Position numbers and translations under genes: made by a program
Shown: piece after piece, positions 34,781 through 46,620 of the stretch
How the letters are laid out: each line of letters opens with the position of its first letter
How positions within the stretch are numbered: the first letter of the stretch is position 1
Assembly: GCA_015680685.1 (NCBI GenBank)
Contig: MNCI01027502.1
Coordinates: 476,086 to 540,085 of the forward strand
From: Gnetum montanum
Lineage: Eukaryota > Streptophyta > Gnetopsida > Gnetales > Gnetaceae
DNA: 64,000 nucleotides
Direction: 5' to 3'
The notes under the pieces: generated by a model
Database searches by the model: none
The model's input: only the letters and a program-made list of their open reading frames with translations
What the model was told of the DNA's origin: nothing

Positions 34781-36340
34781 CCTTTTTCCATGTCTTGGGT
34801 AAGAAGATAGGTGAGAATGCCATCATACCATTTAAGCTCATTGGATAATTGTTTTGTTATAGCCCTAGAAAAGAGGCATTCATCAAGAAACATATCAAAT
34901 AGTGGGTTTTCTTTCTCTTTTTTTATTTCATTGCAACCAAGACAAGTGATCAGAGACTACATTCTCAGTGCCCTTCCAATCTATCATGGTAAGATTGAAT
35001 TCTTACAAGATCACCAACCACTATATAACATGAGGGCTCACCGTTGGCTTGTTCATCAGGAAGCGAATGGCACTATGGTCCATGTGCACAAACACCTTGT
35101 ATTCAAGCACATAATGTCTAAACTTCTCTAGAGCAAACACCACTGCCATCAATTCTTTTTCTATAGTGGTGTAGTTTAGTTATTCATCCACAATGCTTTG
35201 ATTAGTGTAGTGGATGTAGTATGGATGTTTCTTATCATCCATCTATGTAAGGATAACTCCCAAGGCATAATTTGTTGCATCTGTCATGACATCAAATGGC
35301 CTAGACTAGTTAAGTGCTTGTAGGATTGGAGATTCTGCAAGTTTCTCTTTCAGCTCTTGGAATGTTTTTTCACATTCTGTAGTCCAAACAAATGGAGCAT
35401 CTCTTTTTATTAGCTCCACCAATAGTTTTGCAATCTTAGAGAAATTTTCTATGAAAAACCGATAGTACCTAATATTTCCAAGAAATGATCAAACATCTTT
35501 AATAGTTTCTGGTTAGCAAGTTATTCCTTGGATGACCCTTATTTTCTTAGGGTCTACCTCAATTCCTGCTTGTGATATTCTATGCCCCAATACAATGCCT
35601 TCCTAGATCATTAGATAACTTTTTTGCCAATTTAGCCACAAGTTGGTTTTAACACATCATTTTAGCATTTTCTCAAGGTGGTCCAAGGCTTGCTAAAATG
35701 TAGCTTCATAAGTGGAGAAGTCATCCATGAAGACTTCCACACCATGTCTAATCTGCTATTGAAAAATGCTCAAGACCATGCATTTGAATGTAGCAGGATT
35801 ATTGCATAGACCAAATGGGATCTTGCAATATGCAAAAATCCCTCAACAACTCATGAAAGTTTCCTTTTCTTGGTCCTCTGGTGTAATTTAAATTTGCTTA
35901 TAGACACTATAACCATCTAGAAAATTGTAGTAGTAGAAATGCCTAGATATTGTGTCTAGCACCTAATCAAAAAATGGCAATGGAAAATGGTCCTTGAATG
36001 TTGCCATATTCAATAGCCAAACATTGATGTAGACCTATCACTTACCACCTTTCTTTGGCACAATTATGTGTGGACTAACCCACTCACTATCTACAATGGG
36101 ATAAATGAACCCCACCTAGAGGAGTTGTTTGATTTTCTCCTTAATGATCTACTTCAATTTTGGGTTCAATCACCTTTGTGGTTGTCTTTTTGGCTTCATG
36201 GCTAGATCAATCTAGATGCAATGCTAGAATATCCTAGGATCAATCCCTATGAGTTCAAGATATGATCAAGCAAAAGCTGCTGACCATTTTTCAACCACAT
36301 TCAATAGTAATTTTTTCTACTCTAGGGTAAGATTTGCATT
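34781..36340 (-). pseudogene. element B reverse transcriptase and RNase H
   Basis: RT motifs in element sense: VPKKGGK near 36065-36045, VFMDDFST with both catalytic Asp at about 35738-35715, and SLGNIRYYRFFIENFSKI-like residues near 35470. RNase H shows VVVFALEKFRHYV, HMDHSAIRFLMNK (about 35085-35045) and WKGTENVVSDHLSWL (about 34990-34945). The active-site box is intact, but stops and frameshifts occur throughout. Confidence 0.8.
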
Positions 36341-36659
36341 GATTATGATCAACTTCCAATTTTTAAAAACACATATTCCATTCTGGCAAGTAGCATTTTT
36401 AGTTCAAGGGGCTATTACTTGAAACTTTTAGGAATTTCCAACTCTTTCCAATAAGTATCATCATTTTCATTATTAGAGAGTTGGTAATGAACTTACTCTA
36501 GTTCATCCATGCCTATGACATATGCACATGTCAAGCTCTCAGCCAGTTCCCTACAAAGTATGTTTCTCTTAGAAGAAATGGTCAACAACTAGGTGCCCTC
36601 CCATTTTGTGGCTACTACATACAGACACCTTTGAATTTCTACTTCTGGTGCACACTAAC

Positions 36660-37290
36660 TACATGCAGAGATAGATGCTTGTTTTATGGCCTAGAGTTTC
36701 TACACAAAATTGCACCCTATATTGTTGTACGTGATGCATGGAACTTACTTCTTATTTATCTTTTTGAATGCATTTTCTTTGGATATTTCTAGGGAAAGAT
36801 CTCTTATGCCAGTTCTTGCATCAACTGTGCTAAGCCATGCTCTTCCCATGATGATTGAAAAATCCCCTTTGTAGTTCTCCACCTTAATCACTAGGAAATC
36901 AACAGGATAAAACCACTCATAGATAGTGGTCATAATGTCTTCCACAAATCCCAATGGCACAGTGATGGACTAGTCTATCAATTCTAATATGATATTGCTC
37001 TTCTTAAGAGGAGGTAGGTTCCATGTAGTGTAAATCTCATGAGAAATTAAATTGACACTAGAACTTGAGTTGAGAAGAGCTTTACATGGTTCATTCCCAA
37101 TAATTTGAAAATAAATGAGAGGACCTCCAGGATTAGCTAGTTTCCTAAGAAGGTTTTTAGCATGGATCCAATCAAATACAATGTGATTAAGCATTATAGT
37201 ATGGATCCTAGGTAGATTTTGTTTTGAAGGGGGCTCAAAAGAATTTGATACAGAGGAAGATGGAGGGATAGGATTGTCAACCACAAGTGT
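36660..37290 (-). pseudogene. element B aspartic protease
   Basis: Two open stretches (37284-36970 and 36960-36745) give IHTIMLNHIVFDWIHAKNL, CKALLNSSSSVNLISHEIY, NLPPLKK, MPLGFVEDIMTTIYEWFYP and FSIIMGRAWLSTVDARTGI. The active site, DLGS in A and C, reads NSSS here. One stop separates the two stretches. Confidence 0.8.
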
Positions 37291-37499
37291 ATTTGATGAG
37301 AAAGATATTCTTTTTAATCAAGTCTTTGACCCACTTGGTTGATGAACTGATTGTAGATTAATAGCCCTAGTAGCATTGTGTTGTTGTAGTTGAGTTGGTA
37401 GTTCACCCTACATAGGTGGAGTAGGTGGTAGCTATGCAGCTGGAGGAGGAAGATGTGCAAGGATAGGAGGAGGATAAGGGTAAGATGTAGCATCCCTTA

Positions 37500-39760
37500 T
37501 TTCATGTGGAAAATGAGTTTGATAATAATTAGAAGGGTGGTAGTGAGATTAGAAAGTAAAAATATAACTAGAGAAGTGATGTGGAGATAGGGGTTGCTAA
37601 ACATAGTACCCATAGAGATTAGGCTATCTGAAAGGGTATTGCTGCCTTGGTGGTGCCAATGCCCATGATTGTGGTTACTACCACTATTGATACTACTCAT
37701 ATGGTTGTGATGGAGTTTCACTAGGATAATATTACTTTTGTTGGTGGAATTGCCTAAAATTACCTTGAGGATAAGGTAATCTTCTGGATGTTTACCTTTG
37801 TGTTAGTCATGGATTCAAAGCATACACCCTAGATGCCTATAAATGTGACACTATGGGGCAACATCCCTTAGGATGTACATACTAGTAGATGTTACACCTA
37901 TCATCATCATCTAATTTTCTTTCCACAACTTCTTCTATTGCAAAAATCTTGTCCTTACCTTTTTGATAAGCCATTCAACTTCCTTGCACCTCCTACACTC
38001 ATGATCACTACCTTGTTCTTTGGACTCTTCAGCAAGTTTTAGGACAACTTAAAATCTACTATCCATGAAGTCCCATAACTAATCAACCTTGGCTATAATT
38101 TTAGATTGAGATTTCTAGAGTGGCAAGGTTTTCCTATTCACAACCTCATTAGGTGCAGATTCTTCCTCACTGTCATAGAATCAAACCTCCCTCTTGCAAA
38201 TGGAAGGATCATGGTTATATTCTTCTGCATTTTCTCTTTTTCTTAATTCAACCTCCTCTTTAGCTACTTTCTTGATTAGTCTTTGTATCTTATGGGAACT
38301 TAATTTTCATAGTCACCCTTAGGCATAGACACCAAGGGTTCTCCTTGTTTCTAATCGAAGCTTGTCTATAATATGGTGAAGTTGATCTAGTTGAGAATAA
38401 CCATGGCCAAGACATTTGTGCATTAAGGAATACTATTGGCCAATGGTGGCATCCAAGGATTTTTGCATTCTTTGTTTCCATCCTTGGATTTTCCTTCTTA
38501 AGTTAGACCCTTTGGAGTATGTTTGATATTTATCATTAAACAATTCAAGCATGGTACTCCATCATTTGATAGATTCTGACTCTAAGGATCAATACCAGTT
38601 CTCTACTTCTTTGAGAAGCATCCTTGGAAACAACTTAAGCTTTTTCCACTCATTCTCTATGTTCTACAAGGCACATGTATCTTGAAAAGCTTGGACATGG
38701 ATCTATGGATCAAAGTTATATCCCCCTTCAAACTAAGAAATATTGTTCATGTCTAGCCTTTTGATCCGACTATCCTTCACATGCCTTGTTTAAATTTGTA
38801 CTACCTCTACAATATTAAGCATACTTTAGGTAGCAAGTGAAGGCTCATTGAGGCCATGATCATGGTGCCTACGATGTCCTCTATTATCCATTTATTCATG
38901 GTGATGTACCTCTCTTGAATGTTCACATCCTTGATCTTTCCTTTCCCAATGGTCACTTCAATCATTTCAATCCCATCAGTCATTTTGGTTACCTCCATCA
39001 TGGTCTCACCTTCTACAGTCACTATTAGAACTAGAAGAAAAATATGATGATGAAAAAGGTGAAGAGGAATGAGGACTAGCACCAGCATGGTGCCTGCTAC
39101 CATCTCTTCAATGATCATGACCATGATCACAATCTTGTTTCTTATCTACATCCCTACATTGACTTGCCCCTATGGATCCTTCTTTCTCATTGAATCCATT
39201 CTTACCAAAACTAGATTGTGAATTGTGGACTGTAAGTTCTAGTTTTGACTTCCTTCACCGAAGTTAAAGAGAGGAACTTCACTAAATGGGAAACCTCCAC
39301 AAAAGTGTTCCCCAACATCTTTTTGGTATAGCAAGAAAGGAAACTTGGTAAGTCCTTTTTCTTTCACAAATTCATAGTGTTTTTCTAGCTATCAATCTTG
39401 TAGACATTGTGCTTTAGTGGGATGATAATCCCCAACATCAATATCTTGCACAATATACTCAGCATGACGTTCCTAGAGATCCCATCATATAAGCATTTTA
39501 TTAAGAATTACAGGAATAGATCAATCGGGTAGCAACATAATCTTAACCTCCATGTCATGACACTGCAGCTATTCATCCTTATGTAGGATGAAGGTGAAAT
39601 TGGGTACATCTCATCAAGATGAGTATATACCACTCAATATTATTGTGGCACCAGCTAATGAGCTCCATAATATTTGGGCAAAGAAGCACTCCTATGAAAA
39701 GAAGAAATTTTTTATTAGATGATAAAAAACATAGTGTGCTCTTAATTTTATTATAGTAAT
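37500..39760 (-). pseudogene. element B gag
   Basis: It aligns with element C gag: a Ser/His/Arg-rich basic stretch (about 39130-38870), then LATxSMLNI and RIKRLDMNNISQFEGGYN near 38780, capsid-like residues and KGCCPIVSHL (about 37880-37840), followed by a Gln/Asn/Tyr/Pro-rich tail (37720-37400). The basic stretch is preserved as composition more than as sequence. Frameshifts and stops are many. Confidence 0.7.
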
Positions 39761-39848
39761 TGTAAAATATGATATGACTCTAAGATTCATTCCAATGATT
39801 TTAAATGATTTCTACTAAATCCTAGATAGCACATGAAACAACCAAAAG

Positions 39849-39867
39849 GTCCTTGGAAATGGCACCA
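39849..39867 (-). other. primer-binding site of element B
   Basis: Minus strand TGGTGCCATTTCCAAGGAC, one base after the LTR. It is close to TGGCGCCGTTGCCGGGGA, the tRNA-Asp-type site. Confidence 0.75.
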
Positions 39868-39868
39868 A

Positions 39869-40664
39869 TGATGAGTGGTAAGGTACCCATACACCAAAGC
39901 ATACAAATCACTAAGGTGTTTACATGTGATCCAGTTGAATTTTGTAAACCTATAGTTCTTCAGTGTACTAGTTCCTCTAGGAAGTGAAATATGTGTTGTG
40001 AATGTTCGTTGTCTTCCCAACTACACTTGTGAAGCTCAAGGATATGGTTTAAGTGTCATTGAGATACATGATTTTTATTATTTTATGTTTTATAAATTTG
40101 ATCACCTATAACAAGAATGAAAGGTAAAGTGATTAAACATATAATTCATCTACTACCTAGCTAGCCTAACACAAGTACCCATCCCACTTTCTTATACACA
40201 TCCTAAATACATATCGTGCTACTAGGCTACCAAGCACTGTATGTATGCTCATGCTTGTGTTCATTAACAACTAGAAATTAATTGCTTAATTGAGATGCAT
40301 TAAAGTAAAGTGCATTAAGAAAAACATTGCTCTATTCTTAGTGCTGCAAGGATTATCAAAAGAATTTTTTTTTATTCCCATCACACTACTATGCTTAGGT
40401 ACATCAGTGTTTGAACAATGATCCATACACACTTAGACTCTTGCTATGGGCACTTAGAAAATATTCTAACTTTTGAGAAAATAAACTACAAGAGATTTGC
40501 TATTTTGACTAAAAATTGATATGAATATTAACTACAAATTGTGAGCCTAAGCACTATATTTATATGCTAGTGTATGCCCTGCAACATCGGATATCAAACA
40601 TCGCATCTAGGCTTCGACATTGAATACTAGATGTCAAGGCACAAGCAAAAAATGTGATTCATTA
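39869..40664 (-). repeat. 5' LTR of element B
   Basis: 796 bp, TGATGAGTGGTAAGG to GTGATTCATTA on the plus strand (final CA changed to TA). It aligns with 32633-33410. The U3 repeat is present as about two units (AACATCGGATATC, GACATTGAATACT; about 40578-40640). Followed by target copy GAATT. Confidence 0.9.
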
Positions 40665-40669
40665 GAATT

Positions 40670-41962
40670 GATTTGGATCTTGGATGAATATACTAATGAT
40701 CATTTTAACCATGCATTAGCCACAAAATTTATTATGCTTATGATATAACATCTCACATCAAATTTTCTATAACCCTTGCTACTACCATTTCACCTCACTA
40801 TTATATATAATTATACTTAATGATTTTATATGAGATAGTTCTATTTTATTATTGAAGCAATACTAACATGTGTATCTTGGAAGATAGGTATGATTTACAT
40901 TCAACTCCTTGAGTATCCACAAGCACTTGTAAGTATGGTTATACAAAGGTGTTAAGGGTAGGAGCCTGCTTTGGGGAGGATCCACTTGTATAACTCTTAT
41001 ATTTCATACTTGATGACTAATTGCACATCATCTTGTACCTCTTTGATACTTTAGTAAGCATCATTATTTCCCTACCTATTCATTCTCACTTATAAGTTCA
41101 ACAATTTTGAGCAAATCATCTCCTAAAATCTTAGTTGAATTATCTTGCCCAAACTCCTTTTGTAACATACTTTAAAATTTAATTCTCACATTCTAAGAAT
41201 CATCTATGATCAACAATACTTTGGATCATCTTTACATCTTCTAGACTATACATTTCATTAATTTTTTTCCATTAAATTTTGTAAAAAATTTTAAAAATTG
41301 ACAAATGATTTTGTAGCTATGATATATGAGGACCTATGATATTGCATCAACAATGTCACTTTGATAAAAAATGTATATATATGCATTGACCATTAGAAAA
41401 TTTTTCATTTCCATCATTTCACACAAGTGGGGTTCATGTTGTTTTTCTATCTAACAATATTTTGAGCTCTATGTCTTCCTCACTACATACCTAATTTAAA
41501 TCATTCTTGATTCCTTTCACTCACAGAGTGATCATCTATATCTTGGGGGAGAGCATTATGTATAGTTTTTTCAAATTGTGCAAAATTTTTCTAATTCTTG
41601 AAAAATTAATTAAGGGTAAGGACCATAAGAGATGATAACATTTTGAGCTAACATAAGCTAATAAACTTAATATTTCTTTTCAATTCAACATTTGAATACA
41701 TTTTAATCAATTAATAGAATATAGTGATGAATTGTCAAGTTAAAATTATTTTCAATCAATTGATTAATTATTTAATTAAGGGTTTTTTTAATAAGATTTT
41801 TTTTCAATTCATGAATTTTCCAAAACTCTATAATCCAAATTAAAAATTAAATTGATTGTATCTAATACTTTTGATTAAAACCCAAAAACTAATGAAGGCT
41901 TAGGAATCATTAGGAATTTTTCTAGAAATTCTAGGTAATTTTGAACTTTCGTATGATTGTAG
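40670..41962 (+). other. element D post-pol spacer, right piece
   Basis: It continues the spacer interrupted at 32632. The conserved block is at 40950-40994 (GGAGCCTGCTTTGGGGAGGA, then TCCACTTG). The rest is AT-rich with no coding trace up to the aORF ATG at 41963, apart from the possible regulatory stretch at 41317-41382. Confidence 0.6.
41317..41382 (+). promoter_or_regulatory. possible internal U3-like promoter, copy D
   Basis: CTATGATAT occurs twice (about 41317 and 41334), the second followed by TGCATCAACA; a TATA-like TGTATATATATGC lies at about 41372-41384. The D LTR has CTATGATATCATAGATGTG at 45011 in U3. So motif and order resemble the element's own U3, about 580-650 bp before the aORF. 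AT-rich sequence makes chance similarity possible. Confidence 0.3.
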
Positions 41963-44769
41963 ATGCCACTAAAAAGAATACCTAAAGTTGAGGGATTATC
42001 ACAACCATGGAAAAAGAGGCCCAGAAAAAGAGGAAGAGGATGAGACATAAATTAAACTCCTTCTACAAAGCAAGAAGTGTATTCATATTCAAGCCATTAG
42101 CCCATACCTACCATAGGATAATTAGCGCACACTAAAGCTAATGCACTACCAACTCCAAAACAAGGACAAGTCCTCACACTCTCAAATGAGTGTCTACAAG
42201 TCATCCAGGAAAATTCTATCATGTCCACCATGATAGTGGAACTTTACTTTAGGCCATTCATGGAGTTCCTACTTGTGAAGGTTCACTAACAACTCCAAGC
42301 CTTACCACTATGGCCAACCATCTCAAGCATTAATGAATGGTATTTAGGGAAAGTCAATTAATTATTATAAAAAAAATAAGATGATTCCATAGTAAAGATT
42401 TAGGAAGTGACAATGTGATATTCAATTAAAGAAATTACAAGAACACTTAACATACCAAATATTAGGTCTAACATTACTCAAATATCGACAAGGTCCAACA
42501 TAGATGCAAGGAGTTTATGATTTCAAAGGTCATATGGAACAACAAAAAAAGAATATAGTTGATTATCTACTACAAAGAAAATCTATGCCAAGCTTGGAAC
42601 ATATCATATCCTCCCAACCAAAAGACTTAATAGAATTTCTACAAATGTTGCTAGAGGAATTACTATCTTAATGGGGAAATTCCAAGTCAACATTTCTTAT
42701 CTATTATTTTTTAGAAATCCAAGGAAGGTTTGAAGAGAATAAGACAAAGAAACCCACTTTTCCATTTCCTCATATTCTTAGAAAGTTGTGCAAACAAGCT
42801 AAAACTTTGGACTATACCAATGATGTTCTTTAAAAAGCTCAAAATACTTCATATGTAGAAATCTCTAAGCTAGTGTCACCCAAGAAAGTTCAAGTAGAGA
42901 AACCAGCAGGCATTGAGGCTATTGCTAGATCAACACCAAAGGCAAACATCCTAGCTATAGATACAAAAAAAGTAGGACCCAGTGGATCAACCACAGCTAT
43001 AAAGCAAGTACAACAAAGTACTCCACTTTCACAGCTAGGCTACAATTCTTCCATAAGCCACCTATAGCAGATAGTAGAAACAATGAGCTGGGATAGCAGG
43101 GAAGTTTCAAGTATGTACAAAGTAAGGAATAGTCCCAATAGACCTGTAGTAACCATAAGACCTACTAGTGATCAAATATCTTTGCAAGTAAGAGAGGATG
43201 ATGATTAGGCACAACAAATTATAGGGAATGTTGGATCATTCTAGGTGATGTTAGAAACTAGAGAACGATCCACTATATTGGTGATGCAACACCAAGATGT
43301 AGCAAGAGTAGTAGAAGTAATAACTGATTATATTAAGGAATCATTTAATATTTCTATTTGGCACCGGTAGACATTTTTGGAGCTACAAATGTAAAAACAT
43401 TAGCTAAAACATCAAGAAAATAAATAATACCCCCTACTGAAGAATAAGACATCTTAGAAAGATTACTTTAGATAGGAAAATTTATGTAAAATATTTTTTA
43501 TATTCCTAGTGATATCACTACAATGTAGTTAAAGTTAATATCTATCAAAGAAAATTTGATTATGATAGAAATAAGAATGCAACATGTAAAAAGTGAAGTG
43601 TAGATATTACAAGAAGAATTCGCTACATTGAAAGTCGAAAGACAAGATCCTACACAACACATTACACTAGATCAACTAGCATAATTTCAAAATACATAAA
43701 TAAATGAGCTAATGGCCAAGCCAAGCTAGATAAAGATGAAAAAAAAAAGGAATTATTGAATGCTTTAGTAATAGATTCTTAAATGTATGCCCATGCTAAG
43801 GCTATTGCTACATTGGAGGAAGAAAATAAAAGGATTACTATAAAGAATTTGAGGTTGATGGGCATTGAAAAGTAGAAGAATATACTTGAAATAAATATCC
43901 ATCAATTGAGAGAGTAGTTTGCTAGAGCCAATTTTGACATAAGATAATTGGCCTAAGAAAATAGAATCTTCTCAATGGAAGAAGTCTATACAATCAGAAA
44001 AAAATTAGCCATTAAAATTAGTGCATCGCAAAATAAGGCCAAGAAACATGAGAGGCTCAAAGAACATTTCAGAGATCAAGTGGGCATATACAAGAAAATC
44101 AATGAGAAAGAGATCTAGATGACTATAGCCAAAATCAATTTCATCTTTCAGCAAACACCTAATTAGCAACCCACCTTGGATAGTCTCAATCTTTTCCATC
44201 AAGTCAAGGTAAAGAACAAAGACTTGTAAATAGAAGATTTGATAGAATACCTAGGGTTAGTAAATCTACACTACGCTAACTTAGAAATGTTGACAATAGA
44301 TAAGCCAAGGACAAAATTAGAGTAGCAAGTGGCTATAGTATATTCCATGTATGAAATAGAGTCTACAAATAGAAAAGATGCACAGTAGAAACTTCACATA
44401 GCAAACTATAAGCACTTAGCAGTCAAATCTAGTTACCAGAATCAAAAAGATGTTGTAGCAAATTTGGCTAGAAGAATGACTAACTATCATGAATTACAAA
44501 AGATAGTCAGATCCTTTGAAGTAGAGAGAACACAATTCAAAACATGGTACATTAAGGCCAACAAAATGTTCCTACAACTATCATATCCATAGAAATTTCC
44601 AATACCTACAAACATCACTAAATTGGCATGAACAATGCAGGGTTTTAGAACTAATGAGGAAAAAATGAGAGCATTGTTGAATAAGTACCAATTCTATAAG
44701 TCAAATGACAAAGGGAAAAGGCCAATGGAGGAGTCACCACTACCAGGAATGAGAAGAAGCTACATCTAG
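41963..44769 (+). pseudogene. accessory ORF (aORF) of element D, decayed
   Basis: Family not recognised. The ATG at 41963 (MPLKRIPKVEGLSQPWKKRP) follows GTATGATTGTAG, close to the leader in A; the stop at 44767-44769 follows KGKRPMEESPLPGMRRSYI, which resembles the tail in A. The open stretch 42873-43067 is in the middle. From about 43570 it is strongly coiled-coil-like (LRLMGIEK, KKLAIKISASQNKAKKHE, LARRMTNYHELQKIVRSFE). About 936 codons with stops and at least one frameshift. N-terminal similarity to A and E is weaker than between those two. Confidence 0.6.
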
Positions 44770-44973
44770 TTTCATTTTGTTTTGTTTTTCTTTTTTCATG
44801 TGTCAATCATGCATTGCATGATAATTTTATAATACCATTCAAACAAAGATACAACATTCATAATAGAGTTATTCATGTATATATGTCTCATAATGTTGAA
44901 GTCTATGTAACCCCACAAGTTTGTAATAAACTCTAACCTCCTTCTATTTAAAATCAAGGATGAGTTTTCAGTT

Positions 44974-44986
44974 AGTCATGGGGGTA
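44974..44986 (+). other. polypurine tract of element D
   Basis: AGTCATGGGGGTA immediately before the LTR. GAGTTTTCAGTTAGTCATGG matches the context in element B (GAGTTTTCATTCAATCATGG, reverse complement). Confidence 0.75.
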
Positions 44987-45849
44987 TAATAAAAAATATT
45001 TATGTTATGAACTATGATATCATAGATGTGATATCAAAGCTTAACATATATTTTCATAGATATAATGTAGTAGGCCATGATCATGCCTACAAATATGAGT
45101 CCACCATCATCTCAAAAAGGAATTTTCAGCTAACACTTCACAAAATTCTTGTAGTTTATTTCCATAAAGTTAGATTTAGTTGTGAATGTCCATAGTATGC
45201 TAAATTACAATTGTATGGCATCTCTATTCGAGTAGATTATTCCTGGATACTATTCATGAACAAAAATAAAGATTGAGACGTTTCTTCATTATTGTAACAT
45301 ATCACATAGAATAGATTTACTTTTCCATGTTCTTTACTTTTTCTATGTCATTTATAATTTCTAAGTTATTTACTATTCCAGTCTTCATTAGTAAGACAAA
45401 ATAAGTATAACTAGTTTTGAGTATAAAGTGTAATTGTTCAATAATCTAGTAGTGGCTTTACTTAATTTTTTCAGTAGTAAATTTACTTGGTAATCCTAAC
45501 AATAATTACATCAGCCCAGGACATGTATAGAAAACTAAGAATAGATACTTCTACCATAGGCTAGAATAGCTTTACATTTTCATTGTACTTAGAAATAGAA
45601 TTTATATTCATTTCCATTATGTTTACACTTATCATACTTAAGAGCCAACAACATCATTTATCATATACCTCACTAAGAGTTAAACAATATGTTTTGCGCC
45701 TTGTTAACACTAAGTGGAAAAATAACGAGCACGAACTTACTATCAACTTACTAGTATATTTACATTGTCTACCCATAGATTACAATGTGTTCACATGTGA
45801 ATACTTGTGACTTGTATGATTGAGTGTTGGAATTCTCTATTTCTTATCA
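44987..45849 (+). repeat. 3' LTR of element D
   Basis: 863 bp, from TAATAAAAAATATTT (TG changed to TA) to TTCTTATCA. It aligns with the D 5' LTR once the solo LTR is removed, for example ATTCTTGTAGTTTATTTCCA and CTCACTAAGAGTTAAAC. The U3 start carries CTATGATATCATAG and GATGTGATATC. Confidence 0.75.
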
Positions 45850-46573
45850 TCAAGCTTCCTCATAATATCACTTAGTATAATGAAACCTATAATATTTACT
45901 AATACTTACTTCTCCTAAGTTTTTGTTTTTCTCACCCTATTAATTTTTCATCTTAATATCATTATGTTTTAGCATAATAACTTCATTAGGATGTTTTTAT
46001 AGAGGAGGGGTGTTTAAGACTTGATTCTTAAAACATTAACCCCCAGCCATAACTTTTTATAGAGGAGGGATGTTTAAGACTTCAGTATTTATCCATAGCC
46101 ATGCCACTAGACTTTCTCCTTTCATAAACACTTTAGTTCTAGTCCATCCTGAGTGCTTCCTCCAAGCCCAGTCCATTATTTGTATGATCACCATCTACAC
46201 ACACAACACATTCACAAATGAGCAAGGATAGATAAACCATAATGCAATTGATACCTTGCCTTGATATGAAGCACATTGGCTGAGTTGTGGTTATGAAAGA
46301 AACTGGTTCAAAGATTTATCACTGGTGACTACCCAAGGTGTAAGGGTTAGGCAAATGGTAGAATGAAAAAAATTGAAAAATTTATGTTAGGGACCCCACG
46401 ACTGAGTGAACCTCTAGTAGCTATAAGATGGAAAAATGTGAGGAACAAGAGAGATGGGAAAAAGTAACAATAGCAATGTCAATAAAATGGATGCCATGGA
46501 TGGGGATGAAATAAGAAATGAGTGATTATAAGAAATCTTTAAGGATAAGAAGTTAACAATTGCACCAAAAAGG

Positions 46574-46620
46574 AATGCTAGTGTATCCTCCCCAAAGTAG
46601 GCCCATGCCTTTTATGCCCT
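46574..46620 (-). promoter_or_regulatory. conserved post-pol noncoding block, copy C
   Basis: Minus strand AGGGCATAAAAGGCATGGGC, then CTACTTTGGGGAGGATACAC. It has the TATA-like CATAAAAGG and the purine tract in the same order as B. Confidence 0.55.

Larger units (their letters stand above)
32633..40664 (-). mobile_element. gypsy (Athila/Tat-like) element B, nested in element D
   Basis: An 8.0 kb minus-strand element with both LTRs and a perfect target duplication GAATT (32628-32632 and 40665-40669). In element sense: 5' LTR 39869-40664, primer site, gag, protease, RT/RNase H, integrase zinc region only, then a deletion that joins the integrase to the post-pol spacer, and the 3' LTR 32633-33410. 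There is no aORF: only about 1 kb lies between the junction and the polypurine tract. Confidence 0.9.
9660..45849 (+). mobile_element. gypsy (Athila/Tat-like) element D, target of nested insertions
   Basis: One old plus-strand element split by later insertions. Its pieces are collinear: 5' LTR 9660-10415 plus 11276-11356, primer site 11358, gag 11440-12955 continuing at 29561, protease to about 31060, post-integrase spacer 31560-32632 continuing at 40670, aORF 41963-44769, polypurine tract, and 3' LTR 44987-45849. Without the inserts it is about 10.7 kb. RT, RNase H and integrase are missing. The gag join across the G insertion matches element C almost residue for residue. The LTRs have comparable net lengths (837 and 863 bp). 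The 5-bp flanks do not match, so an LTR recombination or decay is possible. Confidence 0.75.

Noticed and set aside
38807-39130. Met/Val/Ile-rich minus-strand frame resembling a membrane protein
   Set aside because: It is a shifted frame of the gag basic region of element B; the correct frame reads Ser/His/Arg-rich and aligns with element C.
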